NCBI GenBank assembly: GCA_946626605.1
Contig: CAMOUL010000004.1
Coordinates: forward strand, 45,731-109,730
Reading direction: 5' to 3'
Source: an uncultured Bacteroidales bacterium
Lineage (GTDB): Bacteria > Bacteroidota > Bacteroidia > Bacteroidales > Paludibacteraceae
Length of the DNA stretch: 64,000 nucleotides
This document shows, piece by piece, positions 34,601-42,972 of this stretch. The position numbers and the translations under genes are program-made. Positions within the stretch are counted from its first letter, which is position 1. Each line of letters begins with the position of its first letter. Below the pieces are notes generated by a model that saw nothing but the letters and a program-made list of their open reading frames with translations, had not been told where the DNA came from and made no database searches.

Positions 34601-37600
34601 TGTCGGCAGGAGATATCAAAATTGTGGGCGTTAATGGTGCTGATCAAGCAATCTTCCTAATGGATAATGGTGCCGACGCGGATAATACATGGGTGCGTAA
34701 GTGGTATGATGTAGAGAACGATGTTCAGGTCTATGAAGTTAATAGTGCTGCACATATTGGTTCGATGGTGCTGGATATGGGTGTGCTGAATGTTCCTTTG
34801 GGTAAGCAATTGTATAGCGTTGATGTCAAACTCAACTCCGCAAAATTCGATCTTCCTATAACTTGTAATTTCAAGATACACCTTCTCTCTGGCACGATGG
34901 ATTTCCTGCAGAATACATGCCTGCTCCCGGGTGCTGAAGTAGAGGTGGATAAGGAATCAACGGTTACTGTGGCGATGAGCGAAGAGGAACTGCAAGCAAA
35001 AGAGCAAGGACAAGACATAACTTACTACACGGGAGCTCTTTATGTCTACGATCATGATGATTGGAAACAATTTGCCTATGGAACCAACGAAAGTGAAACT
35101 GGCTCATATTCGGCTTACACAAAGACCGTGCGTTACGCAGCCGGCTGCGATGGCAGACCGGCCAAGCGCAAAGAGCAGACTTGTCCTGATGATGCAAAAA
35201 TCAACGTGCATGGTACTTTCTCTACAGCAACTGGATTTGTATATACATCTACCGGTGGTGCAAATATTTTCTCTACTAACGAAGATGCCGGTACATTTAT
35301 TTTTAATGAAAATGCATCGGAGGCGGATAATCCTCGAATAGTAAATCAGGTGATTGTTGAGGGGAAAGATGCGATAGGAAGAAACACTCAGTATGAAGAA
35401 ATAAAATTTTATCCCGCTCAGTTAAAGAATGGTAACGGAGAGCATATCAATACTGACACGGCCAAAGCCGGTGATGCGTATTGCTATATCAACGATGAGT
35501 GGACTACGATGTATCCGGATGAGAATAATCCATGTTTTATGGTAAAGCATAATACGAATGGAGATGTGTTCTACGCAAAACCGCAAGAGTATGTAGCAGT
35601 GGCTGCAACGAAAGATTCTAAGACAAAACTCATTTCCGGTAACGATGATCATACCTTCAGTGATGCAGCCGGAGCAGGTCGTCTATTCATCTTGATGAAA
35701 GATAATTGCCAATGGTGGGAGGTGGAGAAGAAAGACAACCTCTATCACTGTATCCACCCCAATAATGATACGTATTATTATTGGCAAGGAGAAACTAAGG
35801 ATCCAATGGATACCACTGAAACAATCCCGGCTCATTGGGCAGAGAAGCGCTTCTCGATTACCTGGAAGAACTGGAATGGAGACACCATTAAAACTATTGG
35901 TCCGAATGAAGTATTAGTACCAAGTTACGAAGTAACCTATGGTACGATGGCTGAATTCAACGGAAATAACCCGACTCGTGAGGCGAATGTTGACTCAACC
36001 TATAATTTTACTGGCTGGAAACCGGCGCTCGGCCCTGTGACGCAAGATGTAACTTATACGGCTACGTTTGAATCGCAGCCTCGTATGTACACCATCATCT
36101 TCCAAAACGAAGGTGGTTCGGAGATTGAGCGCCATTTCTTGACGCATAATGCCGTGCCGGCATGCGAAAATACTCCGACAAAAACAGGTCATTACCTTAT
36201 TTGGGATCCGGCTATCAGCCCGGTTATCGGAGATCAGACCTATACTGCTACTTGGAAGGAAGAACTACCGACGGAATGGGATGTGACCTTTGTCAATAAC
36301 GCTAAGGGAGAACTACAACAAACCACAAAAGTAGGAGTAAATGACCATCCAACCTATAGTGGTACAACTCCGGTTAAGGAGAATGCGGATCATACTCTCT
36401 ATTCAAGCAATGAGTACACTTATACCTTCTGGGGATGGAGTGCTGTTATTGATGGTGAGGCGCAGCAGTTCGCGGCTGGAGATGAGTTACCTTTACCTAC
36501 TGCTCCTACTACCTATACGGCAGTTTATACGGAGGCTGCAAAGCCCTACGAGGTGAAGTTCGTTACCTACAACGGTGATGAGGCTAATCCAAATCATGTG
36601 ATTGCTTCGGGCAGTTATACCTATGGTGCAACACCTGTAGCTCCGACAACCGAAGAAGTGCTTGCTGCTATTGCGGATGGAAATACGCCGAACTACACCT
36701 TTAATAATGACAAATACACGTATTCGTTCGCTTGGGATCCGCAGATTCAGACCGTAATGGGTGCGACGAACTATAAAGTGACTATCGATAGTGTTATTAA
36801 TCAATACACTGTTACCCTAAAGTCCAACCTCTCAGGCGTATGTACGTTCACGGGTGCGGGTACGTTTGATTATTATAATAACGACGAAAAACAGCCTGGA
36901 GATGAAGGTTATGTAGAGCCTAAGACGGTAAGTGTATCTTATTACGATAGTGAAAAGTACATTTTCCTTGGCTGGTCAGATGGCGAAGAAAATACATCTC
37001 GTACAATTGCATCTTTGAAAAGCGATGTTACCTTTACTGCTAATTTCTCAATAAAGGAAGAATCTATTTCTAACTTGGAGATTGCAGACGGTGGTTCGGA
37101 GACCCTGACAGAAGATACTGAAGTAAAAGACTTCATCTTAACATCCAATGGTATTGATGCTTCCGGTCAAATTATTGGAGCTAAGTATTTGGATATTAAG
37201 GGTGAAGCTATCTTCAAACTGACTCCTGCGGATGGCATTCCTGCTCGTACATGGTATGCAGTAGCTTCTCCGTGGCAGGTAGATGTTCGTACCGGTGTTT
37301 ATGCAAATGGTCATCATCTCGTAGCCGGTTCAGACTTTGATGTGATTGCGTTTGACGCGGAGGCCTATGCCCTTGACGATAACGGCGAAGGAAACCGCAA
37401 TATATGGAAATATTTGGATGAGAATGGTGGCATCATGGAACCGGGTAAACTATATATGATTTATCTCGCTTCTGAACAGTCTTCTGTAGAGTTCCATAAG
37501 GTAGCCGGTACTTCGCTTATCACGACGAAGACTTCTGTCTCTGTTACAGGCGGAAGTGGCGATAAGGACAATTGGAATGCAATAGCTAACCCTGCATTGT

Positions 37601-38343
37601 ATCATGCAGATCTTGGCTTATCTGGAACGCCTGATGTGGAGAAATATAATCCTTCTACCGGTGGTTATGTCTTGGCAGATATTGAGGACATGATAGTCGC
37701 AGAACCGATCTTTGCGCAGGTCGGTACTCCGCAATCAACAGTAGCAGCAAGTATTGCCGCTGGCGGAGCTCCTGCTCCTTACCGTCGTGCTCCGCAAGCT
37801 CAGACCGAAGACAATCGTTTCGTGGTTGAGATTGTGCGCAATGGACAGATGAACGACCGTATCATTGTTCAGACTGCGGAGGAGAAGGAGAATACCTATG
37901 TTATCGGCCAGGATCTGGCTAAGATGGGTATCGGCTCCAAAGCAGCACAGATATGGATGGAGCGTTATAATACCAATCTCTGTAAGAATACCGTTGAGAT
38001 GGAGAACGGTCGTGCAGAGTATCCGCTTAGCATCTTTGCTCCTGCCGCAGGCGAATATACCATCTCGGCAGTTCAGCAACGCGGCAACGAAACGCTTTAT
38101 CTGACTCGTGATGGCGAAGCTATCTGGAATCTTAGTGACGGAGACTACACTATTTCGCTGTCCCGCGGTACTACTGCTGATTATGGACTGCGCGTAAGTG
38201 CGCGCACTCCGCAGATAGCTACCGGTTGTGATGAGGTAATCGCGGATAGAGCAGAGAAAGCGCAGAAAGTGCTTGTGAAAGATCAGATTTTCATTATCCG
38301 TGGCGAGAAGGTTTATACCATCGATGGTCAAATGGTAAAATAA
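31684..38343 (+). CDS. giant surface protein with beta-helix and InlB-type repeats
   Basis: 2,219 residues. Signal peptide (MKKLFVKFSMLLILLGMSVN, cleavage near AWGQA). Residues about 340-650 carry repeated AAGSTVMVNGGDLYAEATNA-type strands suggesting a right-handed beta-helix. About 810-1160 is a module shared with the second giant protein (LTFANGVNMNVFGDIEM, then NTWVRKWYDVENDVQ). About 1380-1790 holds InlB/Flg_new-type repeats ending in TYTATF. The C-terminal region (DNRFVVEIVRNGQMNDRIIV) resembles a secretion-associated domain, ending KDQIFIIRGEKVYTIDGQ. Likely an exported adhesin or glycan-binding surface protein. Second Met at 31687 is an alternative start. Confidence 0.85.
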   Translation: MMKKLFVKFSMLLILLGMSVNAAWGQAMPVYFASLKAQSSPVSTGSGQVKLTWVDITGKQMDVSLAKQINYAAFGGQDLERLRTYDGPAETAQVIGATMCAMDGIEQAMEMDEQIYMTSYVYFHAEAVPGNGSYLAGWTFTDPAVSRIDTAMGNGDDVPFISPCFKVLPDTANNALSSNNQKIGEMAYAVANTEGKYNNIYAIFKKFLLSNPVVTNNGVAGTAENATTTLNVAVDIEGDMSQLKPRYADFALPASTFYQNDSVEWSWALATNPSEMISATKGRAHVVVTFRAKREISEGTYRATFPVRMQGSNPSALNIQLSVYARPANANEASVKIGNADPVEYEKLAAAVAAANGASGDVTLTILKNIEVSSSVTLSNTMTLDLNGYVLSAAATLDMVGQPVLKVAGAGKTITLAYNKQGGAIQAAPAVGAFGVMGGLGVEVAAGTLVLNGGTIASENALTTYTEAAQTAAVKVDAGATLIQNGATITATSAGPNAFGIYNEGTIIIRDGSVRAEAGFNNAMAVYALNGSSTTIDGGSLSALAKEEDGTCDINKAIPTGISTWTNAYAVHAAAGSTVMVNGGDLYAEATNADRAYAVSALAGFGGTLTVNKGATVRAKSPNNMFSFPVAIMAGNVTINGGKFDGKYIDNTTGETSNPAVFGVDYSNFTFVSGTCMTEKFFTEDDRFSTSFEHPAYKNYSVINGSKDYMDGYRYIAVAEDADPAVAVPACRIGSVAYNKLEDAIAYANNNPNEEVVIFMMRDYTLPAGYYTLPAKATIVVPMDDNQSKEINKTAPRVVYNDVVNEKPYEQPTEYRCLTFANGVNMNVFGDIEMTCSQFASNEAYTSLPVGPYGHIVMEEGSHLTLMAGSEVRAWGFMTGKGEMDVRRGAVVREIFQLGDWKGAFTSVKIVGMINEDQGLLYKVVGNDGDKKIFPVTQYFIQNIESPVKYHPGAVLSTSAAVSEGLGEMSISMSAGDIKIVGVNGADQAIFLMDNGADADNTWVRKWYDVENDVQVYEVNSAAHIGSMVLDMGVLNVPLGKQLYSVDVKLNSAKFDLPITCNFKIHLLSGTMDFLQNTCLLPGAEVEVDKESTVTVAMSEEELQAKEQGQDITYYTGALYVYDHDDWKQFAYGTNESETGSYSAYTKTVRYAAGCDGRPAKRKEQTCPDDAKINVHGTFSTATGFVYTSTGGANIFSTNEDAGTFIFNENASEADNPRIVNQVIVEGKDAIGRNTQYEEIKFYPAQLKNGNGEHINTDTAKAGDAYCYINDEWTTMYPDENNPCFMVKHNTNGDVFYAKPQEYVAVAATKDSKTKLISGNDDHTFSDAAGAGRLFILMKDNCQWWEVEKKDNLYHCIHPNNDTYYYWQGETKDPMDTTETIPAHWAEKRFSITWKNWNGDTIKTIGPNEVLVPSYEVTYGTMAEFNGNNPTREANVDSTYNFTGWKPALGPVTQDVTYTATFESQPRMYTIIFQNEGGSEIERHFLTHNAVPACENTPTKTGHYLIWDPAISPVIGDQTYTATWKEELPTEWDVTFVNNAKGELQQTTKVGVNDHPTYSGTTPVKENADHTLYSSNEYTYTFWGWSAVIDGEAQQFAAGDELPLPTAPTTYTAVYTEAAKPYEVKFVTYNGDEANPNHVIASGSYTYGATPVAPTTEEVLAAIADGNTPNYTFNNDKYTYSFAWDPQIQTVMGATNYKVTIDSVINQYTVTLKSNLSGVCTFTGAGTFDYYNNDEKQPGDEGYVEPKTVSVSYYDSEKYIFLGWSDGEENTSRTIASLKSDVTFTANFSIKEESISNLEIADGGSETLTEDTEVKDFILTSNGIDASGQIIGAKYLDIKGEAIFKLTPADGIPARTWYAVASPWQVDVRTGVYANGHHLVAGSDFDVIAFDAEAYALDDNGEGNRNIWKYLDENGGIMEPGKLYMIYLASEQSSVEFHKVAGTSLITTKTSVSVTGGSGDKDNWNAIANPALYHADLGLSGTPDVEKYNPSTGGYVLADIEDMIVAEPIFAQVGTPQSTVAASIAAGGAPAPYRRAPQAQTEDNRFVVEIVRNGQMNDRIIVQTAEEKENTYVIGQDLAKMGIGSKAAQIWMERYNTNLCKNTVEMENGRAEYPLSIFAPAAGEYTISAVQQRGNETLYLTRDGEAIWNLSDGDYTISLSRGTTADYGLRVSARTPQIATGCDEVIADRAEKAQKVLVKDQIFIIRGEKVYTIDGQMVK

Positions 38344-38380
38344 ATGGTACATGGTAAATGATAAAATGGTAAATGGCTTT
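38336..38380 (+). repeat. AAATGGTAAATG repeat between giant gene and peptide gene
   Basis: Three to four copies of AAATGGTAAATG/ACATGGTAAATG. The first overlaps the giant gene's last codons (QMVK then stop), the last ends at the ATG of the small peptide gene. Confidence 0.75.
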
Positions 38381-38521
38381 ATGAAAAAGAAATTATATGT
38401 AATGCCTCTTTGCGAGGTGGTAGCGTTGGAAAGTAATGACTTGATGCATGTTCAGTCGCCCAGTGTTGAAGAATTCCCTGGCGGTCCTGCAGGTGCTCCT
38501 CATAGAACTCCGATGTTCTGA
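38381..38521 (+). CDS. 46-residue peptide gene following giant surface protein
   Basis: Encodes MKKKLYVMPLCEVVALESND, then LMHVQSPSVEEFPGGPAGAP and HRTPMF. A basic start is followed by a short VVALE segment and a Pro/Gly-rich tail; no clear signal peptide. Small MKK...P...V...E peptides of this shape commonly follow secreted-protein genes in Bacteroidales, from memory, and their function is unknown. It has a start right after the repeat and a strong terminator immediately after its stop, so it is probably the last gene of the giant-protein transcript. Confidence 0.65.
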   Translation: MKKKLYVMPLCEVVALESNDLMHVQSPSVEEFPGGPAGAPHRTPMF

Positions 38522-38526
38522 TTATT

Positions 38527-38563
38527 CAAGAAAAGCGTTCCTCGGAGCGCTTTTCTTGTGCTA
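38527..38563 (+). terminator. rho-independent terminator after peptide gene
   Basis: CAAGAAAAGCG (38527-38537) pairs perfectly with CGCTTTTCTTG (38548-38558). Confidence 0.85.
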
Positions 38564-38567
38564 ATAT

Positions 38568-38600
38568 TTGCGTAATTCAAAAAAAAGCAGTACCTTTGCA
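38568..38600 (+). promoter_or_regulatory. promoter of Lnb-like gene
   Basis: TTTGCGTAATTC, then the A-tract and GCAG spacer, then TACCTTTGCA (38591-38600). A CATTACGAAT-type repeat fills the leader up to the start at 38665. Confidence 0.8.
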
Positions 38601-38664
38601 TCGAATTAATCTCACCATTACGAATCCCGTCATTACGAATTACGTTATTCCGAAATTTATAACT

Positions 38665-39855
38665 ATGTTGAAAAAGATTCATATAATCCTGTCATTACTC
38701 TTGTTTGCTGTCTCTGTCTCAGCCCAAGACCCCGCGATTTCCGTTGCGGAGCGGAATGCCGCGCAGGGATTCAACGATACCATCGACCGCCTCGCCCCGG
38801 ATTTTGTACTGGTATCGCTTTGTGTTGCCGATCCTACGGATTATCACCAGGATGCCTTGGGAACCTCAGGACATGCGTTTTTGCGGCTGCAATGTCCTAT
38901 TTTTGGTTTGGATAACTGTTTTAGTTACGAAGGAGAGAGTGTCAATGATAACCTCTATCGTTACCTTAGCGGGAAGACCAAGATGGGTATGTTCGCAGTC
39001 CGTACGGATGAGTATCTGGAGGATTACCGGCATTGGAACCGTGCGGTACATGAGTATCGTCTGGCTTTACCGCCAGAAGCGGAGCAACGGCTCTGGGAGA
39101 TTATGGATAATCATCTGACCCAAGGTATTGTATTGCGCCAGGATTTGAATAAGTACGGATGTGCTATTACGGTGGTCCGATATGTAAAAAAAGCATTAGA
39201 AACTACGCCAATCGTCTATGCGCATGACGAAGAAATGCAGCGTATGACCCGCCGGGAGATCGGCTATCGGTCGTTAGCCAATTATCCGTGGCTGCGTCTG
39301 TTCTCTATGATCATGACGGACAATAAGGCGGATGAAAATCTGCCGATAGACGAGAAACTGATTATCCCCGCAGATTTAGCCGCTGTTTGGCAGCAGGCAA
39401 CGATCAATGGAGAACCTATGGCTACCTATACTGGCGATATCGTAGAAGGTGCCCCATTGGATAACTTGAAACCTTGGTTTACACCGATGATGGCGGCGAT
39501 TCTAATCGTACTGATTACTTTGGGCTTTGCTTTTACCCAAAATCCCTACTGGGATTGGATATTATTGGTAGCTCAGGTGCTTGGCGGTTGCGCGCTCATC
39601 TTCCTATGGCTTGTGATGCGTGAGTTTGGCGGCTCGGCATATATACTGATGGCGCTCTTCAATCCGCTGCCGCTGATCTTTTGGCGTTGGAGACGCTATT
39701 GGTCACTGCCTTACGCATTAATCCTCCTGATAGGAACTATTGTGTTACTCTGTCTTCCTCACATGTTGATCGATCCGGCTATCTTGGTACTGACATTGGC
39801 ATATATCGTTCTTTTTGCAAAAGAGAGTATAAAAAGATTAAATTGTAAATCGTAA
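38665..39855 (+). CDS. Lnb-type (DUF4105) membrane protein, possible lipoprotein N-acyltransferase
   Basis: 396 residues: signal peptide (MLKKIHIILSLLLFAVSVSA), a periplasmic domain with His70 in GTSGHAFLRLQ and Cys166 in NKYGCAITVVR, then about four membrane helices (MMAAILIVLITLGFAF, WILLVAQVLGGCALIFLW, ILMALFNPLPLIFW, ILLIGTIVLLCLP). The N-terminal domain matches DUF4105, now called the Lnb N-terminal periplasmic domain; a Bacteroides Lnb has been described as a lipoprotein N-acyltransferase (from memory). The Cys/His pair fits an acyl-enzyme mechanism. The start at 38665 places the signal peptide correctly. Next gene starts within two bases. Confidence 0.75.
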   Translation: MLKKIHIILSLLLFAVSVSAQDPAISVAERNAAQGFNDTIDRLAPDFVLVSLCVADPTDYHQDALGTSGHAFLRLQCPIFGLDNCFSYEGESVNDNLYRYLSGKTKMGMFAVRTDEYLEDYRHWNRAVHEYRLALPPEAEQRLWEIMDNHLTQGIVLRQDLNKYGCAITVVRYVKKALETTPIVYAHDEEMQRMTRREIGYRSLANYPWLRLFSMIMTDNKADENLPIDEKLIIPADLAAVWQQATINGEPMATYTGDIVEGAPLDNLKPWFTPMMAAILIVLITLGFAFTQNPYWDWILLVAQVLGGCALIFLWLVMREFGGSAYILMALFNPLPLIFWRWRRYWSLPYALILLIGTIVLLCLPHMLIDPAILVLTLAYIVLFAKESIKRLNCKS

Positions 39856-39885
39856 ATTGTCAAATTGTAAATCTACATATCCTCT
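39838..39885 (+). repeat. AAATTGTAAAT repeat around an unusual TTG start
   Basis: AAATTGTAAATCGTAAATTG and further AAATTG copies. They end the Lnb-like gene (LNCKS then stop) and supply the first codons of the next protein. Confidence 0.75.
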
Positions 39886-41014
39886 TCTCCCCTATTCGCA
39901 GTTGGTCTTCGAGGCAACTCGGTGGATGCCGAGTGTGTATAATTTTCCGTCTCTGTTGCGTTGGCGGGGAGGTGCGGTGCAAAAAGAACGGATAGAAAAT
40001 GCCATTCGTAAGGCACTGAATAACCATCCGGTTTTTGCTTCGCGTGTGGATTGGCGTGGACAACAAAATGGAGGAATACCGAAAGATGTTCTGCATGGCC
40101 AATATCATGATATTGACTTGGAGATTAAAGGAGAGGATCTTTATTTAAGATTATTCGGTAGTCGTATTCTTGGCGATGGAAAGAGTGGGGAGATACTGGC
40201 AGAAGATATTTACCGCGCATTCAACGGACTTCCCCTGAAGCCGGATGATTATTGGGGCTATGTAGCGCGGTGGGAGCAGCGTAAGACCGAACCGCATTAT
40301 TCGGCAAGCCGCGATTGGCTGATTCGCGAGTTTGCGGACGCCTCTGCTCCCGTACGTCCGACTATTGATCGGAAATGGCTTTTCACTCTCCTTCCTCCTA
40401 AAGCCGGATTATACATGGATGATTATAGCTCTTTGCACGACCGGTTAGACCGTTTGAAAGAGGAGTCGTTCCTCTCATACGAAGGTATCTTCTCGCTTTG
40501 TACAGCCCTTGCTATCGCGGAGTATTGCGGTACGGATGAGGCGGCGCTTACATGGGCGTACGAGGGGCGTGAAACGCCGGAGGAACAACGGATAGTAGGC
40601 AGCCTCCATCGAGATATACCCTTTCGGATTAGTCGAAAGTCGAAAGTCAAAAGTCAAAAGATCGCTTCGCGCGAGGAATGTATTAAAGAGGCGCGTAACC
40701 AGATCCGTTCAGGTATTGCCCATAGCGATTATCCCTATACGCTGACCGCGCCTTATAACAAACGATGGAATTATGCGGTGAATGTGTTGCGATTTAACGA
40801 TACGGAGGAACTTTTGCCCATGAGTGGCTTACCCATTGAGATAGTATCCGTTCCGGAGCAGAAATACGCGTATGCGCTCTTGGACGTGGAGATCCATGAG
40901 CATCCGCAAGATTTGTCGCTTTGGTTTCGCTACTCCGCCACCCATTATCAAGAATCTTCCATCCACCGTTTTGCATCCCTTGTCCGCAAATATGTTGAAT
41001 GGCTTGTTGAATAA
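39857..41014 (+). CDS. condensation-domain-like protein lacking the HH motif
   Basis: 385 residues. The N-terminal YPLLPYSQLVFEATRWMPSV, then LLRWRGGAVQKERIENAIRK with the HPVFASRV segment, follows the CoA-dependent acyltransferase/condensation fold. Where the HHxxxDG motif should be, the sequence is FGSRILGDGKSGEIL: Asp-Gly is kept but the two His are Ser102 and Arg103, so classical catalysis is doubtful. No ATG precedes the conserved start; the only upstream in-frame start in the right place is the TTG at 39857, inside a repeat. An in-frame AAAGTCGAAAG repeat gives SRKSKVKSQK (40632-40660). It lies between an Lnb-like and a PSD-like gene. Confidence 0.7.
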   Translation: MSNCKSTYPLLPYSQLVFEATRWMPSVYNFPSLLRWRGGAVQKERIENAIRKALNNHPVFASRVDWRGQQNGGIPKDVLHGQYHDIDLEIKGEDLYLRLFGSRILGDGKSGEILAEDIYRAFNGLPLKPDDYWGYVARWEQRKTEPHYSASRDWLIREFADASAPVRPTIDRKWLFTLLPPKAGLYMDDYSSLHDRLDRLKEESFLSYEGIFSLCTALAIAEYCGTDEAALTWAYEGRETPEEQRIVGSLHRDIPFRISRKSKVKSQKIASREECIKEARNQIRSGIAHSDYPYTLTAPYNKRWNYAVNVLRFNDTEELLPMSGLPIEIVSVPEQKYAYALLDVEIHEHPQDLSLWFRYSATHYQESSIHRFASLVRKYVEWLVE

Positions 41015-42092
41015 ATATCCGGATTTACGCCCCCTATTGGAGCAATCTCTCTCGCAAGCGGCTATCGCCAATCCGCATCGGGAAACCAACCCCGTACGGA
41101 CGGTGGAGGAGTGGTGCGCCTATGTGGAGCGTTTTGCGCATTGTATGCCCTGGCAAGGGATGGACATCGGCGAGGACGCTTCCTTCTTCCGCCGTATAGA
41201 CCAGAATATCGGCTATTTCTATTTTCTTTTGGACCAACCGCTGGATGCCCTGCGCGATAAGGGCTATATCTATCCCTCGCTTCAGTACGAACCGCGAGTG
41301 GCGGCTTGGCTCAAGGCTTATAATACCGCATGGGGTAAATGGCTCAGCGGTCCTAATAGCTGGAACGACTCCTATTATAATATCGCGCGCATGGACGCGC
41401 GTTTTGAACTCGATACCGATCGCTATGAGTCGCCCGACCATTGGCATTCTTGGAATGACTTCTTCACAAGAAGATTAAATGCTATATGGCTAAATAAATG
41501 TCAAAATGGTAAATGTCCAAATGGTAAATTGGTTTCTCCTTGCGACGGAGAGATCGCGTTCTCGCCGGTTAAAACCGCGAGTATCGCTAACTGGCTGGAC
41601 TTGCTCGGCGATAGCCCGTATCGGGATGCGTTTGCCGGCGGTGAGACGACGCATATAGTCCTCGATGTCTTTGACTATCATCGTTTCCATGCGCCGTGCG
41701 ACGGAACGGTATTGGAATGCAAGACCATAGAAGGCATCCATGCCGGCGGAGGTGTCATTATCTGGGACGAAGAGCAGGGTAGGTATCGCTATGACCAACT
41801 CGGCGTGACCGATTTTCAGATGTTGGAGACGCGCGGAATCCTCATCTTGGACACTCCTGCTTTCGGCAAGATCGCCCTTGTCGCCGTCGGCGTCCAGCAA
41901 GTATCTTCCGTCCAATGGACTTTCATAAATCATAAATCTGAAATCATAAATCATAAAATAACTCAGGGCACTGAGTTAGGTTACTTTCAGTTCGGCGGCA
42001 GCGACATCGTGCTTTTCTTCGAACCCGGCAAGGCCCCGCATCTCTCCCCAAAATCCGTCAAAGTCGGCGATCCTATAATCGAAAATCGCTAA
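40992..42092 (+). CDS. phosphatidylserine decarboxylase-like protein
   Basis: 366 residues. PSD family signs: FNDFFTRRL-like motif WNDFFTRRLNAIW, SPCDGEIAFS, VFDYHRFHAPCDGTV, and the C-terminal GTELGYFQFGGSDIVLFFE. Its GS is the expected self-cleavage site giving the pyruvoyl enzyme. Would make phosphatidylethanolamine or act on a related lipid. Two in-frame repeat inserts: NKCQNGKCPNGK (41496-41530, AAATGGT units) and INHKSEIINHK (41930-41958, ATAAATC units). The C-terminus IENR and stop are the same repeat text that ends the 48124 gene. Overlaps the condensation-like gene by 23 bases. Confidence 0.85.
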   Translation: MLNGLLNKYPDLRPLLEQSLSQAAIANPHRETNPVRTVEEWCAYVERFAHCMPWQGMDIGEDASFFRRIDQNIGYFYFLLDQPLDALRDKGYIYPSLQYEPRVAAWLKAYNTAWGKWLSGPNSWNDSYYNIARMDARFELDTDRYESPDHWHSWNDFFTRRLNAIWLNKCQNGKCPNGKLVSPCDGEIAFSPVKTASIANWLDLLGDSPYRDAFAGGETTHIVLDVFDYHRFHAPCDGTVLECKTIEGIHAGGGVIIWDEEQGRYRYDQLGVTDFQMLETRGILILDTPAFGKIALVAVGVQQVSSVQWTFINHKSEIINHKITQGTELGYFQFGGSDIVLFFEPGKAPHLSPKSVKVGDPIIENR

Positions 42093-42116
42093 TCCCTAAT
42101 CGATTTTTCCAAAAAA

Positions 42117-42151
42117 ACTTGCATATATCAAAAAAAAGCAGTACCTTTGCC
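42117..42151 (+). promoter_or_regulatory. promoter of the fabG-led cluster
   Basis: TTGCATATATC, A-tract and GCAG, then TACCTTTGCC (42142-42151); last base C instead of A. Followed by an ACTGATTACTGACTACTGACC repeat before fabG. Confidence 0.75.
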
Positions 42152-42194
42152 AATCGCAAGCTGATTACTGACTACTGACCACTGATTACTTCAT

Positions 42195-42938
42195 ATGAAA
42201 CGATATGCATTAATAACCGGCGCAAGCCGAGGAATAGGAAGAGCCATCGCCATTGAGTTGGCGAAAGACGGCTGCTCAATCTTGCTCAATTACAAGTCCA
42301 ATCATGCGGCGGCTCAGGAAGCCAAGCGTCTGATTGAGGAAGCCGGCGGCGAAGCAGAACTGATGCCGTTTGATGTGTCCCAACCCGATGCCATCAATGC
42401 AGCCTTGGACGCATGGTTCGCTGCTCATCCGGATGATTATATCGATGTGCTGGTCAATAATGCCGGTATCGTCGATGACGAGATTATGCTGGCGATGGAG
42501 CCGGAGCAATGGCATCGCGTGATTGACGTGAACCTCAATGGCTTCTTCTATTGCACCCGCCGCGTCATAGAAGGCATGGTGATGAACCATCATGGACGAA
42601 TTATCAATATATCGTCAATTAGTGGACAAACCGGTGTTCCTGGAAAAGTTAATTATGCTGCGGCAAAGGCGGCTTTAATAGGTGTAACAAGAGCCTTAGC
42701 GTTAGAATTAGCACAAAAACAGGTGACCGTTAATGCAATTGCGCCAAGTTTGACAGATACCGATATCTTCAAGCAAAGTCAGGCATATACGGATAGCCAA
42801 TATATAGATACTAAAAATTTCCCAATGAGAAGGTTGTGTAAACCCGAAGAAGTCGCTTATTTGGTATCTTTCCTTTGTAGCAATCGCGCTGATTATATCT
42901 CCGGTCAAGTAATTGGAATTAATGGAGCCGCTTTATGA
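42195..42938 (+). CDS. fabG: 3-oxoacyl-ACP reductase
   Basis: NADPH-dependent ketoreductase of fatty acid or polyketide chains. SDR motifs: ITGASRGIGRAIAIE, VNNAGIVDDEIM, and the triad Ser/Tyr/Lys in ISSISGQTGVPGKVNYAAAK. 247 residues, normal. The gene changes character at about 42590: the 5' two-thirds are GC-rich, the rest visibly AT-rich. First gene of a cluster (own promoter 42117-42151) that continues with two ketosynthases, ACP and an AMP ligase, so it likely serves that pathway rather than housekeeping. Confidence 0.93.
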   Translation: MKRYALITGASRGIGRAIAIELAKDGCSILLNYKSNHAAAQEAKRLIEEAGGEAELMPFDVSQPDAINAALDAWFAAHPDDYIDVLVNNAGIVDDEIMLAMEPEQWHRVIDVNLNGFFYCTRRVIEGMVMNHHGRIINISSISGQTGVPGKVNYAAAKAALIGVTRALALELAQKQVTVNAIAPSLTDTDIFKQSQAYTDSQYIDTKNFPMRRLCKPEEVAYLVSFLCSNRADYISGQVIGINGAAL

Positions 42939-42972
42939 TGATAAATGGTAAATTGTAAATGACAAATCATAA

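Noticed and set aside
38596..38664. Extended N-terminus of the Lnb-like protein from 38596
   Set aside because: It would put the start inside the promoter box; the signal peptide begins at 38665.
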